A DNA stretch of 11,684 nt, taken from a bacterium (lineage in GTDB: Bacteria > Patescibacteriota > JABMPQ01 > JAQVVF01). A program made the translations under genes and the position numbers. How positions within the stretch are numbered: the stretch's first letter is position 1; each line of letters opens with the position of its first letter. The stretch lies in contig JAUWOX010000021.1 in assembly GCA_030611905.1 (NCBI GenBank), positions 1 through 11,684 of the forward strand. The letters are read 5' to 3'. This document shows, in pieces, positions 1 through 11,684 of this stretch. Below the pieces are notes generated by a model. The model did not search any database and was not told where the DNA came from. It saw only the letters and a list, made by a program, of their open reading frames with translations.

Positions 1-2497
1 TTCCCAATATATTTTGGAAAAGTGGAATATATAAAGCGACCAGAGTTAATGCAAAACCGAAAATTGTTGAAAATGTTAAGAACCGATTGGAAAAGGGATT
101 GAATCGCCAGAGTGCTTTGCGCATGCTTCGGCAATTGTAAATAAAGAATAGGGAATCAATAGCCAGGCCGGTAAAGACGATGCTTCTGGTCAAATTCAGA
201 TCTCCTGTTTTTTTCCAAAAGTAATAACCAAGAGCCAATAGAACAAAATCCGAAACAATTGTAATTATGACAATTAAAGTTTTCATTTCGTAATTCAAAA
301 TCGGATCGCGTAGTTTAAATGGAGGGCGTTTCATTACATCTTTTTCTTTTTTTTCAAAAGCTAAGGCAAAGCTTGGCAAACTGTCCTCGGCAAGATTGAC
401 CCAAAGTATTTGGACTGGGCTGATTAATAATGGCAAACCTAAAAGCAAACTACCGCCGATAAGTATTACTTCTTGAAAAAGATCAGAAAAAAGATATAAA
501 ACAACTTTGCGGATATTATCAAAAATTCCTCTTCCTTCTTCAACAGCCTTTTCAATTGATTTGAAATCATTGTCCAAAAGGACCATGTCTGACGCATCCT
601 TGGCAACTTCTGTGCCAGAACCAACAGCAATGCCAATATCTGCAGATTTGAGGGCTGGCGCGTCATTGACACCATCCCCTGTCATAGCAACGACTTTTTG
701 CTGGTCTTGCAGAATATCTACAATTTGTAGTTTATTTTTTGGCTCAACTCGGGCAAAGATTTTGGTCTTTGGTATTTTGTTTTTTAATTCTTCGTATGAA
801 AATTTGCTGAACTCTTCTCCTTCCAGAATTTCATCACTGCCTGCTTCCAGGCCAATGTCATGCCCGATAGCTTTGGCTGTTAATTTGTGATCACCGGTGA
901 TCATCTTGATTTCTATACCAGCTTGCTGGCAAAGTTCGATTGCTTCTTTGACACCGGGGCGGATAGGATCCCTGATGGCAATAAGGCCAGCAAAAATGAG
1001 ATTTTCACAACAGACTTTTTTGATATCTAATTTGTCACCATCTAATTTTTTGTAGGCACAGCTCAAAACTCGATAGCCTTTTTGACTTAAATCTGCATTG
1101 ATTTTCAAAAGCTCATCCTTTTTTTCAGGGGTCAGGGGTTGGATGTTGTTTTGGCCTAGATAAATTTGTTTTGAGAAATTGAGCATTTGTTCAGTTGCGC
1201 CCTTTGTGTAGATAAGAGTACTGGTGTTTTCTTTATAAGCAACTGACATGTATTTGGCATATGGATCAAATGGAATCTCAGCAACAAGCTTTAGATCTTG
1301 TGTTAATTCTTTTTTGTTTAAACTAGCCTTTTGTGCGGCGCGGGCTAGCGCAATTTCTGTTGGATCGCCAATAAATTTGGAATGATTATCAATCTGGACA
1401 TCATTGCAAAGAAGTCCTATTTTTAAAATCTGTTCTAAATTATTATCTCTTGCTTCATGGCCGCTAGCGTTGATGATTTTTTTAACTGTCATTTGACCAG
1501 TTGTGATTGTGCCAGTTTTGTCTGTACAAATAACTGAGGTACTGCCCAGCGTCTCAGCAGCTACAAGTTCGCGAACCAGAGCTTTTCTTTTCAAAATTCT
1601 TCTCATGCCAATTGCCAATATAACCGTGACTGCAATGAGCAGGCCTTCGGGAATGGCGCCAACTGCGATTGCTACTGCAAACATAAACATTTCTGCTAAG
1701 CTGCGTCCGGTCAAAAGTCCGCCAATTATTATAACTAGCAAAAGAATTGAAATGATAAAAGATATTTGAATACTTAGCTTTTTAACTTTTTTTTGAAGAG
1801 GCGTTTTGTCTTCTTTTGTTTCTTCAACTAAAGTAGCAATTTTGCCAATTTCGGTTTTATTGCTAATCGTTGTCACTATTGCTTTGGCTTTGCCAGCTGA
1901 GGCAACTGTTCCCATATAGACCATGTTTTTTCGATCGGCTAAGAGAGTGCCTTTTTTTAGTGTCAGCCCAGCTTCCTTGTCCTCATGTTTTGACTCACCG
2001 GTCAGGGCGGCTTCATCAACTTGAAAATTAAATGCTTCAATTAATCGAGCATCGGCTGGAATTTTGTCACCGGCATCAATTAGAACAATATCGCCAGGAA
2101 CTAATTGTTGAGTATTAATTACCTGAACTTGTCCATCACGCAAAACCTTGGCTGTTGTTTCGACTATCTTTTTTAGCGCAGTAATTGTATTTTGAGCTTT
2201 GCTTTCCTGGATAAAACCGATGATGACATTTATAACAACTGCGGCTAAAATAACAATTGCATCTTTATTTTCCCGCATGACAAAAGAAACAGCAGCCGCA
2301 GCTAAAAGAATATAAGTAAAAATATTGTTGAATTGTTTTAAAAAAATAATAAAAGCCGAAGGCGGCTTTTTTTCTGTGAATTTATTTAGACCAAATTCTT
2401 GGTGGCGTTTTTTTATTTGATCTAAAGTTAGTCCTTTTTCAGGATTAGAATTTAGATTTTTAAGAGCTTGTTCTTTTGTTTTGGTAAAATAAAGCAT
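1..2497 (-). CDS. Cation-transporting P-type ATPase (P2/SERCA-like), C-terminus cut by window edge
   Basis: An ATP-driven cation pump of the inner membrane. The frame stays open from the ATG at 2497 to base 1, giving 832 residues; about the last membrane helix is missing. In order it shows an N-terminal cation-ATPase domain, two membrane helices (about 55-95), the actuator loop TGES (166-169), TM4 with IPEGL (P283, E284), the phosphorylation motif CTDKTGT with Asp326, an ATP-binding domain with KGA, the hinge GDGVNDAP (607-614), then TM5-TM9. There is no heavy-metal-binding N-terminus or CPC motif, so it is not a P1B metal pump. The overall pattern resembles Ca2+ (SERCA/PMR1) or Na+/K+-type pumps. 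By eye, the ion-site residues are E284, E676, N701, E704, D705 and D781. Two SERCA ligands differ (Asn768 becomes Leu, Thr799 becomes Glu), so the ion is not certain. The start ATG shares its A with the stop of the upstream lipid kinase gene (TAATG), suggesting translational coupling. No frameshift was found. Confidence 0.93.
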   Translation of the reverse strand, partial: MLYFTKTKEQALKNLNSNPEKGLTLDQIKKRHQEFGLNKFTEKKPPSAFIIFLKQFNNIFTYILLAAAAVSFVMRENKDAIVILAAVVINVIIGFIQESKAQNTITALKKIVETTAKVLRDGQVQVINTQQLVPGDIVLIDAGDKIPADARLIEAFNFQVDEAALTGESKHEDKEAGLTLKKGTLLADRKNMVYMGTVASAGKAKAIVTTISNKTEIGKIATLVEETKEDKTPLQKKVKKLSIQISFIISILLLVIIIGGLLTGRSLAEMFMFAVAIAVGAIPEGLLIAVTVILAIGMRRILKRKALVRELVAAETLGSTSVICTDKTGTITTGQMTVKKIINASGHEARDNNLEQILKIGLLCNDVQIDNHSKFIGDPTEIALARAAQKASLNKKELTQDLKLVAEIPFDPYAKYMSVAYKENTSTLIYTKGATEQMLNFSKQIYLGQNNIQPLTPEKKDELLKINADLSQKGYRVLSCAYKKLDGDKLDIKKVCCENLIFAGLIAIRDPIRPGVKEAIELCQQAGIEIKMITGDHKLTAKAIGHDIGLEAGSDEILEGEEFSKFSYEELKNKIPKTKIFARVEPKNKLQIVDILQDQQKVVAMTGDGVNDAPALKSADIGIAVGSGTEVAKDASDMVLLDNDFKSIEKAVEEGRGIFDNIRKVVLYLFSDLFQEVILIGGSLLLGLPLLISPVQILWVNLAEDSLPSFALAFEKKEKDVMKRPPFKLRDPILNYEMKTLIVIITIVSDFVLLALGYYFWKKTGDLNLTRSIVFTGLAIDSLFFIYNCRSMRKALWRFNPFSNRFLTFSTIFGFALTLVALYIPLFQNILG

Positions 2498-5400
2498 TAT
2501 AATACCATGAGTAAAATTTGTCCTAATAATCCAGCCACAAGTGGACAGACGAAATTATCATCTACCTTAGAGGTGATTATTTCAACGAAAGTTGAGGCAA
2601 TCGCCATTGGAATTACTATAAGAAGGTTGGGTAAAACAAGATAGCCAATGACAGTACAAATTATAACAGCAGCTATGGCTCCGCCCCAGCTCTTGTTATA
2701 CAAACCATTAATCTTTCCTCCAATTTCTTTATGACCGAAAAAGGCTGAAATCGGATCACCGAAAATAGTCATTAGAATAGCAGCAATTGCTATTCTAATA
2801 TCAAAAAGAGCAAAACAGATAATTATGGCAGCGACAAAGAAGATTGAGCTAACCATGACATTTTGTTCGCGTGGTTTTAGGCATTGATTAACAATCGGAA
2901 CTTTTATTTTTAAATCTAATCTTAAATAATCTAAGAACAAAAAAATAATTAGTATAACTAATAATGAAAATAAGGCGAGTCCCCTGCCAAAATAATAATT
3001 AACCAAGAGATAAAGAATGACTAATAATATAGCAGCGAAGTGAGCTATTTTTCTTTTCCAAAAGCGTTTTGAAATGTTGTTGTTATTCATGATTTAATAA
3101 ATAATTAATAGAAAATAGTTATTTAAAAAAATCTTTAAAGTTCAATAATTAGTTTTGTATTCATATTGTCATCAAAGATTAATTTTGGTTTTTTTGTTTT
3201 TTCTTTTATTTCAAAAATAATACTTCCTGTTATCTCTTCTTCTGGTGGTATGGAAATAACTGACTCTAGAAGATCGCCTACCTCTTCTTCCAATGGAATA
3301 ATATGGCTAAATTCCTCGCTACTTGAATTATTAACTGTGAAATCGAGTAAAGATATTTGTTGTTCTGCTGAAGTATTATTTTTTATGGTTAAATTTATTT
3401 TATAAAACTCGTAATTTTCGAGCGGGGATGTTGTTGGCAAGGAAATTTTTTCAAAAGAATTAACTTTTAAATCGACGGTTTCATTTGATATGACTTGACC
3501 AGTTTTTCCTTTTGTTTCTGAACGGATTTCTTCGTTAGCAGTCGGGACTGTTGTTATTGGTTCATTATAAGTGTCGCCATCTAATGTTTCCCCCCAGGCC
3601 TGTATATTAATAAGTGTTTGATTTGTTTTATTGGTTAGATGTCGAAGAGTAAAATAAGCGACAACGGCTAGAATGATTACTAAGACAAAACATCCCCCTC
3701 CAATACTTAGGCCAATAATTAATCCTTTGCCTTTTTTAGGAGGCTGTTCTTTATTTTTTTGTGGCTGCTCGATAGATTGAGTTAGCTGAGAAGGATTATT
3801 TTTGTCAGACATAAGTGAAATATTAAATATTTTTTAATAATTCTTTCCATTCTTTATCAACGTGTTGTTGTATTTTTTCAATAATATGTTTATTCTCTGA
3901 TTTGAATAAATGTTTGTATCTTTTTTGATGTTTAAAAAATTCTTGAATCGGCTTTTGTTCAGCTGGCTTGTAATTTATTTTGTATTGGTCATTTTCAACT
4001 TCGAAAAGCGGCCAGAAATTTGTTTCAACGCCTAATCTTGAAATTTCTATTCCCATATTTTCAGGAAATCCCCAGCCCAAAGTACAAGGGGCTAAAATGT
4101 TGATAAATTTTGGGCCCTTGATTTTGAAAGCTTTTTCTGCCTTCATGTATAGATCCTGCCAATGAGAAACAGCGGCTTGAGCCACATAGGGAATTTCATG
4201 GGCAATGGCAATCTTAGTTAAATTCTTGCGAAATTTTTCTTTGCCGTGATGAATTTTACCATCGGGGGTTGTAGTGGTAGAAGCGCCATAAGGCGTAGCG
4301 CTAGAGCGTTGGATACCGGTATTCATATATGCCTCATTATCATAGCAAACAAAGAGACAATTATGTCCGCGTTCCAGCATGCCAGATAGAGATTGAAGGC
4401 CAATATCATATGTTCCTCCATCACCTGCGAAAGCAATAAAGTTCACATCAGGCATGTCTCTTTTTCTTTTTAATGCTTTGTGAGCGGTTTCAACGCCGGA
4501 GATTAAAGCGCCGGCTGATTCAAATGTAGAGTGGATCCAAGGAACATTCCAGGCAGTCTGGGGATAAATGGTGGGGGTAACTTCCATGCAGCCAGTGGCA
4601 TTGGCAACAACGACTGGTTTGTCTGAAGCGCGAAGGATTGTGCGAACCACTTCTGGAATCGCTGTGCACCCACGACAGGTACGGTGGCCAGAGGCTAACG
4701 GATTCGGTTTTTTAACTAATTCTTTTATATTTATCATATTATTCTTTATTTATAATAGTTTGTCGATTGATGGTAGCTTGTTGACGAGTTAATTTTCCGA
4801 GAACAGCCTTGGCCATATCTGGACGATTAGTTATGACTCCATCTATTCCTAACTGCATTAACCATCTTAAATCTAGGCCGGTATTTACTGTCCAAGTATT
4901 TATTTTAATACCCTGATTATGAACTCCTTCAATCTTATTTTTAGACAAGAAGCCATAAAACGGATGAATATATTTAATATCGTTTTCTTTGGCGAATTTA
5001 ATATTGCTTTCTCGGAGATACCAACAGAGCAGAGCTGTTTTGATTTGATTGTCAATTTTTTTTAATTCCGATACTATTTTTCGCTGGAATGAAGAAGCAA
5101 TAATTTTATAACGAAGATCATATTTGTCTAAAATTTCAATCAGCTTTTTTACTCCCCTGGAGGGGATATTTTTAATTTCAATATTATAATTGGTCTTACC
5201 TTTGGTTAATTCAATAACTTCTCTTAAGGTAGGAATGGCTTCACCATGTATTTTAATTTTTTTTAAATCTTGGAGAGTGAAATATTGGACCAGGCCAGAG
5301 CTATCTGTTAAGCGATCTAGAGTAGAATCATGAAATACAATCAAATGGCCATCTCTAGTCATTCTGACGTCCAGTTCTATCATATCAGCGCCAAATTCGG

Positions 5401-8400
5401 TTGCTTTTCTAAATGAGTCTAGAGTATTTTCAAAAGCGTAAGAAGATGCTCCGCGATGGGCAATAATTAAGGGATGGTCTTGATTGTGAAAAAGATTATT
5501 TTTCATATAGGAATTGAGGTTCGTCAAGAAACTTTTTTTCTAGTAAATTAATAAATACTTTCTTTATATCGTCGGTCCTTGTATCATGACCACCCAAGCC
5601 AAAAATATAAGATTGCAGTTTTGTTTTATTTTTTAAAGAAACTTGAATGTCTGAATATAACGGCGGTTTCGCGCCAAAGGAAATAGTTCGATCTAAAATA
5701 GCTATTGTTTCGACATGGGAGAGCGCTTTAGCAATCTCGTCATAAGGAAATGGACGGTACATAATGGGCCGAAGAAGACCAACTTTTTTTCCTTGGGAAC
5801 GAAGTTCATCTATTACTGCCTTAGAAGTGCTGGCCGTGGATGATAAAAGAATAATAGCTGTATCGGCGTCTTGCAATTTATATTCTTCGAATAATTTGTA
5901 TTGACGGCCGCTAAGCTCTGATAATTCAGCGGCAATTGTCAAATATTCTTTTTTAATATTATTAAAGGCATCTGATTGTTGCTTCTTAATTTGAGTGAAA
6001 GAATCTGGCAAAGATAAAGGGCCATAAGTAGTTGGGTTGTTGGTGTCTAAGAGCGGGCGATCTGGTTTAAATTCTCCAGTAAACTTTTTGACTTGTTCGT
6101 CGGAAAGAATAAAAGTTTTCTCTACTCCGTGAGAAGTAGTAAAACCGTCTTGGCAAACCATAACTGGCAAAAAAGCTTTTTCAGCTAAACGCTGAGCGAT
6201 TAAAGATAGATCGTAAACTTCTTGATTGTTTTGGCAAAATAATTGAATCCAACCCTGATCACGAGCTCCCATAACATCAGAATGATCACAATGAATATTG
6301 ATGGGTGCTGATAAAGCGCGATTAACAATGTGCATAACAATAGGCAGACGAAGGCCGGAGACAACTCCGAGGACCTCCCACATCAAAGCCAGGCCAACCG
6401 ATGATGTGGCAGTGATAGTTCTTGCTCCAGAAGCCGCTGAACCAACACAAGCTGACAAGGATGAATGTTCTGATTCTACTCTGATTAATTCTGTATCAAC
6501 TCTGCCGTCAGCAATAAACTGGGCAAATGTCTCCATTATCGAAGTCTGGGGAGTAATTGGATAAGCGGCAACGACATCAGGATTAATCTGACGCATGGAT
6601 TCTGAGGCGGCTTGGTTGCCGGTGATTGCTTTGAAGTTTTGTTTAATCATTCTTTTTCATAGTTATAGCTTTATTCGGACATTCATAAGCGCAAATGCCA
6701 CAGCCTTTGCAGTAATTATAATCAATATGAGACATTTCATCATATTTAGCTTTAATACAATTTTCAGGACAATGCTGAACACAGAGCAAGCAATCTTTGC
6801 ATTTTGACTTATCAACCATTGGGGTTTGATGACGCCAAGTGCCGGTTTTGTAATCCTTGGATGAACCGGGAGTGGTTAATTTGGCGCCAATGTGAATATC
6901 TTTGTTCATAATATTTAATTATTAATTCCTAATATTTAATCAATTTCTAATAGCTAATTTCGAATTTGGTCATTGGAAATTAGTTATTGATTAGTAATTA
7001 GATATTAAAAATTTTTGTACCCTGCTTCAATCGCCTCAACATTCTTCTCCGTCATTTCTTTTCCTAATTTTTTAATAAATTCTTGTCGGGTTATTTTAAT
7101 TATATCATCTAGGGTAATAAATTTATATCTTTCAATCAATTTTATCATAGCTCCGAGCAAAACGGTGTTGGGTATATCTATTCCAAGAATTTTTTGGGAT
7201 ATTTCATCAGCTTTGATTGTTTTTACATTAGAATATCCCAAACTTCTGCTGATTTCCTTTTTTGATTTTTTTGCATTGATTAAGATAAATCCTTTTGGAT
7301 CTAGTCCCTTTAAGACATCTTCAGTGCGTAGTAGAGTTTTGTCAATTACTATAACTGCATTGGGATTATAAACTTGAGAATAAATTTTAATCGGCTCATC
7401 AGAAATACGAACAAAAGACATTAAAGGAGCACCAGATCTTTCTGGGCCATAATATGGAAAGGCTTGAGCATATTTTCCAGAATTAATAATTGCTTCAGCT
7501 AAAAAGTGAGCAATGGTATTAGCGCCTTGTTGGGCGCGAGCATGAATGCGGATTTCGAATAGATTTGACATTTTCGCTTATTTGTTTATAATTTATTAAC
7601 CTGCACTTTTGATAACCAGGAGGAAAAAGTGGAATGGAAAAAAGGCAATAGAAGAATTGTTTTATTAGTAGGGCCATTTGCTATCAAAATCGCGCGAGTG
7701 CGATTGATAAAATACTTGGCTACTATCCGACAAAACTGGACCCGGGCAGAGAATCTTAAAAACTTTTTAAGGCTTGTTAAGAAAGATCTGTGTTATCCGA
7801 TTGATACCGATGGTGGTTTTAAACATCTTATATTTCGAGGTCTTCTGGCAAATTTAAGAGAGTTTGCTTATTTTGTCCTAAAAAGATGTCCTAATATGAT
7901 GCCAATCTATTTTTCTTTATTGGGCTTTGTAAACATTCAGCGATCAGGATTACCCTGCGATTTAGATTATAGGACCTTATGGTTTGATCATATTCAAGGC
8001 AAGCTTCAGGACGATGGAATCGAATCTCCAGTTAGAAGGTTCGGCCACCATTTTTCAAATTCAGAAAACTTCTGTTTTGATTCAAAAGGACGCTTGAGAA
8101 TGGTTGATTATGGAGACCCTGAAACTGTGTGGCTACTTCAGAAATATCCCGACCTGCTTGAACCTTTTCATAAGCCATCTGATTGATGGCTTTTTTTAAT
8201 TTATAGATTTACAATCTCCCCCTTTAATTTCATTTGCTTTAAAATCTTTTCTATTTCTTTTTCATTGGCCAATCTCGGTTGATTATAATTTTCAATAATA
8301 ACTGGAATAAATTCGGCTAAATTGAATTTTCTATTATCAAACTTTAATTTAACTATAACACCTTCTTTGGTTTCCTGCGACCATTCTTGATCAAAGACAA

Positions 8401-11400
8401 AGTTACCCATGGAATAAATAATGTATTTGTCTTTGTATTTTTCTGTAGTTTGAACCCAATGAGAATGAGAGCCGATAACTAGATCGGCGCCGGCGTCAAT
8501 AACGGCGTGGGCAAACTCAACTTGTTCTGGAATTGGTTTGGCGGTATATTCCTGGCCAGCGTGCATATAGGATATAACAACATCGGCTTGTTCTTTGGCT
8601 TTCTTGATATCTTCAACAGCTTGCGGTAAATCCCAAAAGGCGATATCTGGTTTATCTTTATCTAGATGAGTTTTGAAATCCAGGCCGTCTGAATAAGTAT
8701 GGGCCAAAAAGGCGAATTTAATACCCTTGGATTCTAGAATAGCCGGCTGGTGAGCTTCTTGAGAATTATTCCCTGCTCCGCAATATTTGATATCATTACT
8801 AGCTAAATGGTTAAAAGTATAAGTTAAGCCTTCTGCCCCAAAATTTTTGCTGTGATTATTGGCCAGAGAAACCACATCAAATCCTGATAAAGTTAAACCC
8901 TCAATAAACTTTGGTTCTGCTTTAAAAGTCATCCCTTCGCGGATAAGTTCACCTTGATCTAAAAATGGAGCTTCGACATTACCGAAAGTAATATCGCCAG
9001 CTAACAAAATATCCGCAATCTTTCTAAATGGCAAGGCATTATCACCTGATTCCGTAATTTTAATTCCAACTGTGCGAGACATAATAATATCACCTACTGC
9101 CACTATACTTATTTCCGAATTTTCTTTTGGCGCCGAGCTTGTCGAAGTGCTGCTATTTTCTTCTTGCTCTTTTTGATCATTATCTAAAAATTCAATGACA
9201 GTTGATTTTTCTTCGGTGTTGTCTGGGGGTTTATCTTTCTTGGTAAAAAATTTGAAACCGAGAAGAGCAATGATAATTAAAAGTGTGCCAGCAAAGATTA
9301 TTTTATTAGGAGACTTATTTGGCATTTATCATTTTAAAATCTTTTTTGTGTTGAATTTTTTCTAGTTTAAATTTGGCTCGGCCTTTGAACTTGATCAATT
9401 TAATAACTAAATCAATCAAGGCGGCAATACCAAAGCCAATGCTGAAAAGAGCTAAATATTTTTTAAATGGTAAATCAAATAGATAAAAAACGCCAGTGGC
9501 ATAAACAAAGACAATGGCTACTTCAGAGACTACAAGTTTTTCAGCAAACCATTGTCTCTTTATTAAATAAACAAAAATTGTAATAACAAAGCCGATAAAG
9601 AAGATGGCTAAATAAATGATGAAAAATAATTTAGGTAAATCCAACCTGAAAGTGACAAAAAGAACCGTTCCTCCGACTAATAATGTATCAGCTATTGGTT
9701 CTAGAATAACTCCAAGTCTGCTTTTTTGTTTAAAGATGCGAGCAATATTGCCGTCTAAAGTATCGGTTAAGACACCAATTACAAAAAGCCATTTAATGAG
9801 CCATAAATAATCATTGACGAAAAAAAGAGCAATAATAACTATGCTTATAACAATTCTGATACAGCTCAAAATATTGGGGACTTTCAGAAAATCTTTTAAT
9901 TTGATTTTTTCTTTTTTATTTTTGTTTGGCATTTTTGATAACTAAATAAAAGTAATAAACTAAATAAATATATATAAAAATAAGCATGAGCCAGGCAAAA
10001 TATTCTTTTCCTGGTAAATTGAAAAAATAGAAAATAATTAAAGCAAATAAGATAATAGCTGACATTTTGGATTCTGGTCGTTTTCCAAAATCCCAAAAAG
10101 ACAGAATTTTCTTTTTAAGAATGGCCGAAATCAGATAGGCTAATAAAACAATAATTACAAAAGGAAGACCAAATAATAAAATCAGAATTGGAAAATCTAA
10201 TTTCAGAATAGCGTATAAAATACAAATCGTAATAAAGGCGGCGTCAACTAAAGAATCGAGCAAGGAACCGAATTTTGTTATTTGATTAAATCTTCTGGCG
10301 CAAAAACCATCCAGTTTATCACTTAGTATGGCCAGAACAACCAAGATCTGCAGAAGGATAAAACTGATATCTATAAAAAGTGCGACAAAAATAATTATAG
10401 TAACTGCGGCACGAAAATAAGAGAAAAGATTTGGTATATTATGGAATTTTTTTGTTTCTTGATTCATCTTTAGCTTAATTTCTTTTTTACCAACTCATTA
10501 ACTTTTTGTCCGTCTGCCTGTCCTTTTGTCTTGGCCATAACCTGGCCCATGACCTTGCCAAAATCTGACATTGAAGAAGCATTAGTATCTTTAACGACTT
10601 GATCAACTATTTTATCTAATTCATCATCGGACATTTGTTCTGGAAGATAAGTTTGCAGAATTTCTATTTTTTCCTCTTCTTCTTTGACAAGTTCATCGCG
10701 ACCGCCGGCCTTGAATGATTCTATGGAGTCTTTGATTTGTTTCATTTGACGAGAGACAACCTGTTCTACTTCTTCATCTGAAAGGCCTTTTTCTCTTTTC
10801 TTTTTGGCAATTTCTTCATTTTTTATTTCAGAGTTGATAAAACGAAGAAGTAAAGCCTTGTTCTGATTTTTGTCTTTTAAAGCAACTTTTAAATCTTCAT
10901 TAATTTTTTGTTTGAGCATAATTATAAATTTATGTTAAGATCATTATTTTTAATAAACTCTTGAGCTTGTTTAAGATTATTATTATAATCTGTTTGTTTT
11001 TGATACTGAAAAATGCCGGCGTAGGCCAGGCCGGAGAAAACAGTAAGAGCCACAAAAATAGCTACTCCTGCCGCTGTATAAGTAATGGCTTTGGTAGTAA
11101 TTTTAGTTTTAGTTTTAGTTTTAGTCTTTGGCATATTTTTTATAATTAATATAAAACTAGAAAAATAATATTTCCTTTTGTTTATATTATAGCAAAATTT
11201 AAATTTTTGTAATAGAGGATAAAAAAAACACCCGTTTGGGTGTTATTGAATTCCTTCAGGTACTTTCCAGCAAGTAGTAATAACAGGGGTTAAGGGTGCA
11301 ATCGGCGTTAGTACTATCTTTTCTATGACAATCATCAAGGCGATGGCGTGTTCTTCCAGAGTGCTAAAGGAAAAGATTATGCCGATTAATCTTTTGGCAA

Positions 11401-11684
11401 CATTGGCCATGCTGTCTCCGGGAAGTTCTTTCAGCTGTGAAATAATCACGGGAGTCATTCTTTCAAGTAATTCTTCGCATATTTGCTGAGATAAACTGTC
11501 GCTAATTGCCAAGCCTTGTTTCCGCTGTTTATTGATTTTCTTGAGATTTAGAGCCAGGAATACCATTATTATAATTTGAACAGGTTCTTCTTGTTCTTGA
11601 AGCAATTCAATTAATTTAACAGCTTGTCCTGAAAAGTATTCATAATTGCTTCTAACGATAGTGTCTAGACGCACTAACACCTCT

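Overview
This is an AT-rich bacterial window that uses the standard code: TAA and TGA both act as stops and no in-frame TGA needs reading through. The genes are very tightly packed. Almost every junction is a short overlap or a gap of a few bases, and there is no gene-free stretch over 300 bases. Split-subunit pyruvate:ferredoxin oxidoreductase, a P2-like cation pump, CTP-type lipid kinase, CDP-alcohol phosphatidyltransferases, stand-alone GatB/YqeY and a CapA-like protein point to an anaerobic bacterium. The compactness and the frequent absence of Shine-Dalgarno sites suggest a reduced genome such as a Patescibacteria (CPR) member. That placement is inference and no marker gene here fixes it.

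Layout, right to left along the minus strand. (1) 11680-11243 encodes an unrecognised helical protein, possibly cut at the window edge, closed by a strong intrinsic terminator. (2) 11134-8201 is an operon behind an extended -10 promoter: a small Lys/Thr-repeat membrane protein, GatB/YqeY, two tandem CDP-alcohol phosphatidyltransferases and an anchored CapA-like metallophosphatase. (3) 7571-3823 is a 2-oxoacid (probably pyruvate):ferredoxin oxidoreductase operon in the order gamma, delta, alpha, beta, with a glycerophosphodiester phosphodiesterase inserted between alpha and beta. (4) 3812-1 continues on the same strand with a DUF4352-like surface protein, a SEC59/DGK1/VTE5-type CTP-dependent lipid kinase and a cation P-type ATPase that runs off the left edge.

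The only plus-strand gene, 7629-8186, lies between the two operons. It encodes a small protein that looks kinase-like. It has a near-consensus sigma-70 promoter, a perfect AGGAGG ribosome binding site and its own terminator, unlike its neighbours. Its promoter overlaps both the start codon of the gamma subunit gene and the likely promoter of the oxidoreductase operon.

Functionally, the oxidoreductase would interconvert pyruvate and acetyl-CoA with ferredoxin. Around it sits a set of lipid head-group enzymes (phosphodiesterase, CTP lipid kinase, two phosphatidyltransferases) and envelope proteins (CapA-like, DUF4352-like, ion pump). No complete, previously undescribed system is evident. The most interesting points are the phosphodiesterase embedded in the oxidoreductase operon, the tandem phosphatidyltransferases of which one has a changed catalytic aspartate, the altered ion-site residues of the pump, and the lone plus-strand kinase-like gene with its mutually overlapping promoters.
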